From contig CASEUJ010000018.1 in the NCBI GenBank assembly GCA_949291125.1, positions 124,001 through 188,000 of the forward strand: 64,000 bases of DNA, read 5' to 3'. Under the pieces are notes generated by a model, which did no database searches, was not told where the DNA came from, and worked only from the letters and a program-made list of their open reading frames with translations. The stretch is from an uncultured Ruminococcus sp. Lineage in GTDB: Bacteria > Bacillota > Clostridia > Oscillospirales > Ruminococcaceae. Positions 61,146-64,000 of this stretch are shown one piece after another (position 1 is the first letter of the stretch; every line of letters begins with the position of its first letter). A program made the translations under genes and the position numbers.

Positions 61146-62056
61146 TATGCAAATACTCCTTCCAGGGTTTCGCAATTTTCACAGTTTTTCGCAGTCACGC
61201 CCTTGAGGGTCTTCTTTACAAGTCCCGTCAGAACGTTTTTCGGGCCGAATTCCACAAAGGTGTCAATGCCGTTTGCCTGCATTGCCGCAAGCTCATCGGT
61301 AAAGCGCACCGGCGAAACCATGTGTTCTGCCAGCGCTTTTGGCATATCAGAAAAGTCCGTGCGCACATCGCCTAAGACATTCGAATAGAATGGCACCTTC
61401 GGTTCATGGAACTGCACATTCTTTATAGCTTCGTAGAAAGCATCTGCCGCAGGCTGCATCAGCTTGGTGTGGAATGCACTCGCCACTGCAAGCGGTACAG
61501 CACGCGCCTTCTTGGCAGCACAGGCAGCAGCGGCACGTTCTACCGCGTCCTTTTCGCCGGCAATGACAGTTTGGACACTGGAGTTATAGTTAGCCGGCAC
61601 CACATAGCCTTCCGTTTCTGCACAGATCTGTTCTACCTCTGCCGGCGCCAGCTTTAAAATGGCACACATGGCGCCATCAGAGACCTGTGCTGCGGCTTCC
61701 ATAGCTTCGGCACGCGCTTTGATCACCCGGAAACCATCTTCGAATGACAGCATACCCGATGCCACCATGGCTGCATATTCGCCGAGTGAATGGCCGGCAA
61801 CTGCATTGAAAGTGAAGCCCCGTTTTGTCGCAGCCTCTAAGCAGACCAGCGAAGTTGCCATAATTGCCGGCTGTGCGTAAATGGTTCGCGAAAGCGTCTG
61901 GGCATCTGCATCCGCCAGAATTGCATACAGATCAAATCCCAGTACCAGAGATGCGTCCTGTACAATGCGCTCCAGCGAAGCGTCCTGCTGCATCAGATCG
62001 AGTCCCATCTTTTCATATTGCGATCCTTGACCAGAAAACAGTGCAATTGTTCCCAT
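61145..62056 (-). CDS. fabD: Malonyl CoA-acyl carrier protein transacylase
   Basis: A 303-residue enzyme that loads malonyl groups onto acyl carrier protein. It has FSGQGSQYEKMG at the N-terminus, the nucleophile Ser90 in GHSLGEYAA, the GAMCAILKL segment and the catalytic-His region SAFHTKLMQPA. It is the first gene of the minus-strand run and is divergent from fabH, sharing an intergenic control region with it. Confidence 0.95.
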   Translation of the reverse strand: MGTIALFSGQGSQYEKMGLDLMQQDASLERIVQDASLVLGFDLYAILADADAQTLSRTIYAQPAIMATSLVCLEAATKRGFTFNAVAGHSLGEYAAMVASGMLSFEDGFRVIKARAEAMEAAAQVSDGAMCAILKLAPAEVEQICAETEGYVVPANYNSSVQTVIAGEKDAVERAAAACAAKKARAVPLAVASAFHTKLMQPAADAFYEAIKNVQFHEPKVPFYSNVLGDVRTDFSDMPKALAEHMVSPVRFTDELAAMQANGIDTFVEFGPKNVLTGLVKKTLKGVTAKNCENCETLEGVFA

Positions 62057-62083
62057 AGAAATCCTTCCTCTCTCATGGTTTTA

Positions 62084-62185
62084 TACAAAAGTGTACAAAA
62101 CAAATATTAAAAATTTGTGCAAAAAATAGGATTTCTTCCTGCCGCTCCGAAAAACTTTCCGAGAATCATTGCAAAATGTGCAAAA
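62084..62185. promoter_or_regulatory. Repeated TGTRCAAAA motifs in the divergent fab control region
   Basis: Full copies of TGTRCAAAA at 62092-62100, 62116-62124 and 62177-62185, plus shorter RCAAAA copies at 62085-62090 and 62171-62176 spaced 9-10 bp from their neighbours. The last pair overlaps the fabH promoter. They may be binding sites for a fatty-acid regulator; the motif is not the FapR or FabT consensus that I know. Confidence 0.4.
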
Positions 62186-62197
62186 ATCTTATATAAT
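62169..62197 (+). promoter_or_regulatory. Promoter of fabH-fabK
   Basis: TTGCAA (62169-62174), 17-bp spacer, TATAAT (62192-62197). Two of the TGTRCAAAA-type repeats overlap it. The leader to ATG 62319 is about 115 bases. Confidence 0.78.
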
Positions 62198-62318
62198 AGA
62201 AAGTGTATCCTGTGACTGCAGGAATCTATTTTTTGTCAGATACGACCAGAATGGTACGTTATCTATTATCATAACACAAAAAAGCGCATGTGACAAGAGG
62301 AACGGAGGAAATTTTTCC

Positions 62319-63326
62319 ATGGGTATTCGTGTTTTAGGGACAGGCAGCTATACGCCGGACTTTCAGGTGTCAAACGATGATATGGCAAAGATCGTTGAGA
62401 CAAACGATGAGTGGATCCGAACCCGCACGGGCATAGGAACGCGTCATATCTCGGATGGCGAGCCGACGTGGTATATGGGTGCACAGGCGGCAAAGCGTGC
62501 CATTGAGGCGGCAGGCATCAAGCCAGACGAGATCGGGCTTTTGATCGATACTACCATTACGCCGGAATACTGCACCCCCTCCATGGCGTGTATCATCCAG
62601 CGCGAAGTCGGCGCCATGCAGGCGGCTTGCTTTGATCTAAATGCTGCATGTTCCGGATTTGTCTATGCCATGGACACGGCACATCGCTTTTTACAAACCG
62701 ATCCACACATGAAGTATGTCCTTGTGGTGGCAAATGAAAGCTTGTCGAAAATCACTAACTACAGTGACCGATCGTCGTGCATTCTCTTCGGTGACGGCGC
62801 TGCGGCGGCAGTCATCGCATACGACCCGGACGCCCTCTACACCAGTTACTTGGGCGCCGACGGCACAGGGGCAAAATATCTCTATGCCCACAGTGCCCTG
62901 CCACATTCGCCGTTTGTCAAGACGGAACGTCTGGCACAGTATGATGACGGCATCGGCGCAGGACCGGAAGGCTGGGAACACACTATGCTTCAGGATGGTA
63001 GAGAAGTCTACAAGTTTGCCACCCACGCATTGGCAAAGGCGGCGACCCTTGCGGCGGAGAAGATCGGCTTTGACTTAAACGAACTGGACAAGATCGTGCC
63101 GCACCAGGCGAATATGCGTATCATTGAAACGGCAATGAAATATCTCAAACAGCCCATGGAAAAGGTGATCACGAATATCGAGTTTCACGGCAACACCTCC
63201 AGCGCATCGATCCCGATCGCATTTGATGAGGCAATCCGGTCAGGCAAGATTACACACGGCGATAAGGTGTGTCTGGTGGGCTTTGGCGCAGGGCTGACTT
63301 ATGCGGCGCTGATTATGGAATATTGA
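62319..63326 (+). CDS. fabH: 3-oxoacyl-ACP synthase III (KASIII)
   Basis: A 335-residue condensing enzyme that starts fatty-acid synthesis from acetyl- or branched acyl-CoA and malonyl-ACP. The catalytic triad is Cys111 (AACSGF), His262 (PHQAN) and Asn292 (HGNTSS). TNDEWIRTRTGIGTRHI near the N-terminus and VGFGAGLTYA at the end are typical. GGAGG lies upstream of ATG 62319. fabK follows after 47 bp. Confidence 0.96.
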   Translation: MGIRVLGTGSYTPDFQVSNDDMAKIVETNDEWIRTRTGIGTRHISDGEPTWYMGAQAAKRAIEAAGIKPDEIGLLIDTTITPEYCTPSMACIIQREVGAMQAACFDLNAACSGFVYAMDTAHRFLQTDPHMKYVLVVANESLSKITNYSDRSSCILFGDGAAAAVIAYDPDALYTSYLGADGTGAKYLYAHSALPHSPFVKTERLAQYDDGIGAGPEGWEHTMLQDGREVYKFATHALAKAATLAAEKIGFDLNELDKIVPHQANMRIIETAMKYLKQPMEKVITNIEFHGNTSSASIPIAFDEAIRSGKITHGDKVCLVGFGAGLTYAALIMEY

Positions 63327-63373
63327 TCTAGTAGAAATAGTATCATAAATCGCAAACGAAAGGATGTTTTTGA

Positions 63374-64000
63374 ATGGAAACCAGAATCACAAAGTTGTTG
63401 GGGACGAAATACCCAATGATCCAGGGCGGCATGGCATGGATTGCAGAGAGCACACTGGCATCTGCAGTATCGAATGCCGGCGCTTTGGGACTCATTGCCG
63501 GCGGCAGCGCGCCGATCGACTATCTGCGCGACCAGATCCGCATCTGCAAGTCCAAGACGGACAAACCCTTTGGCGTGAACATCATGCTCATGAGCCCGAA
63601 CGCCGATGATCTGGCACAGCTGGTGATTGATGAAGGTGTGCCGATCGTCACCACTGGTGCCGGGAATCCGGGCAAATATATGGACGCATGGAAAAATGCC
63701 GGGATCAAGGTCATTCCAGTTGTACCGTCCGTGGCGCTGGCAAAGCGCATGGAGCGTGCCGGAGCCGACGCACTGGTGGCAGAGGGCACCGAATCCGGCG
63801 GTCACATCGGCATGAACACGACCATGTGCCTAGTTCCCCAGGTGGTGGACGCCGTAGACATCCCGGTCATTGCAGCCGGCGGTATTGCAGACGGCAGAGG
63901 GATTGCGGCGGCATTTATGCTCGGTGCAGAGGGCGTACAGCTCGGCACACGCTTTTTGGCGACAGACGAATGCCAGATTAGCGACAAGTATAAAGAGCTT
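63374..64000 (+). CDS. fabK: Enoyl-ACP reductase II FabK (partial, runs off the window)
   Basis: The frame stays open to the right edge; 209 codons are visible of about 310 expected. The FMN-binding TIM barrel of the nitronate monooxygenase/FabK family shows IQGGMAWIAESTLASAVSNAGALG, FGVNIMLMSPN, VTTGAGNPGKY, EGTESGGHIG with the catalytic His, and VIAAGGIADGRGIAAAFMLGAEGVQ (in part). FabK performs the last reduction of fatty-acid elongation. An AAAGGATG site precedes the ATG. Together with fabH it suggests a type II fatty-acid gene set continuing beyond the window. Confidence 0.9.
   Translation, partial: METRITKLLGTKYPMIQGGMAWIAESTLASAVSNAGALGLIAGGSAPIDYLRDQIRICKSKTDKPFGVNIMLMSPNADDLAQLVIDEGVPIVTTGAGNPGKYMDAWKNAGIKVIPVVPSVALAKRMERAGADALVAEGTESGGHIGMNTTMCLVPQVVDAVDIPVIAAGGIADGRGIAAAFMLGAEGVQLGTRFLATDECQISDKYKEL

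Overview
The window looks like chromosomal DNA of a low-to-mid GC Gram-positive gut or rumen anaerobe of the Ruminococcaceae, most likely a cellulosome-bearing Ruminococcus. The evidence is type I dockerin modules on a double pectate lyase and on two BspA-like leucine-rich-repeat (LRR) proteins, Thr-rich linkers, a six-gene Rnf operon, a single-chain glycyl-tRNA synthetase, a FabK-type enoyl-ACP reductase, an ammonium transporter fused to PII, and many promoters with a TGTTATAAT extended -10. The species assignment is inference. I saw no tRNA, rRNA, CRISPR array, prophage or complete insertion sequence.

Layout. 1-2.1 kb: a partial membrane protein and a membrane-anchored LRR surface protein. 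2.1-9 kb: DtxR-type regulator, pyridoxal kinase, a TIM-barrel isomerase-like gene overlapping nrdR and two membrane-protein genes, a DUF4830-like protein, RsuA-type pseudouridine synthase, and a lone MsmX-type sugar ATPase. 9-13.2 kb: an Wzx-type flippase with deoD, then an ECF sigma/anti-sigma pair. 13.2-16.2 kb: metY and glyS on divergent promoters. 16.2-23.7 kb: an accessory-looking block. A TetR gene with an abnormal 5' end sits against the glyS hairpin, followed by an ABC ATPase and an FtsX-like permease. On the opposite strand purB leads a run of polysaccharide pyruvyl transferase, sugar O-acetyltransferase and a lipoprotein GH5 glucanase. 24-26.4 kb: an orphan solute-binding lipoprotein and a LysR regulator. 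26.4-31.4 kb: rnfCDGEAB. 31.7-37 kb: TatD-linked-type radical SAM protein, tex, an L,D-transpeptidase and a tiny acidic protein. 37.5-47.9 kb: the PL1-PL9-dockerin enzyme, Amt-PII, two LRR-dockerin proteins and a priming sugar transferase. 48.3-52.2 kb: a five-gene housekeeping operon (aminotransferase, unknown, trpS, mazG, rqcP). 52.4-59.7 kb: SpoVB-like flippase, uridine-kinase-like gene carrying a MITE-like insertion in its stop codon, a zinc-ribbon gene broken by an in-frame amber codon, a lipoprotein, an SDR, an LtaS-like enzyme and an FlK-like thioesterase. 59.8-64 kb: fabD-aroE-aroK diverging from fabH-fabK; fabK runs off the right edge.

How the genes work together. One theme is plant-polysaccharide attack at the cell surface: dockerin enzyme, LRR-dockerin proteins, GH5 lipoprotein, solute-binding lipoprotein and shared sugar ATPase. 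A second is envelope building: two flippases, priming sugar transferase, pyruvyl and acetyl transferases, L,D-transpeptidase and LtaS-like enzyme. A third is anaerobic energy and nitrogen supply through Rnf and Amt-PII.

The most interesting points are the MITE-like insertion that converts a TAA stop to TAG without changing the protein, the amber codon in the zinc-ribbon gene next to it, the apparent recombination junction inside the glyS terminator, a promoter set immediately before a terminator ahead of amt (a mini-RNA or attenuator), and the PL1-PL9-dockerin fusion.
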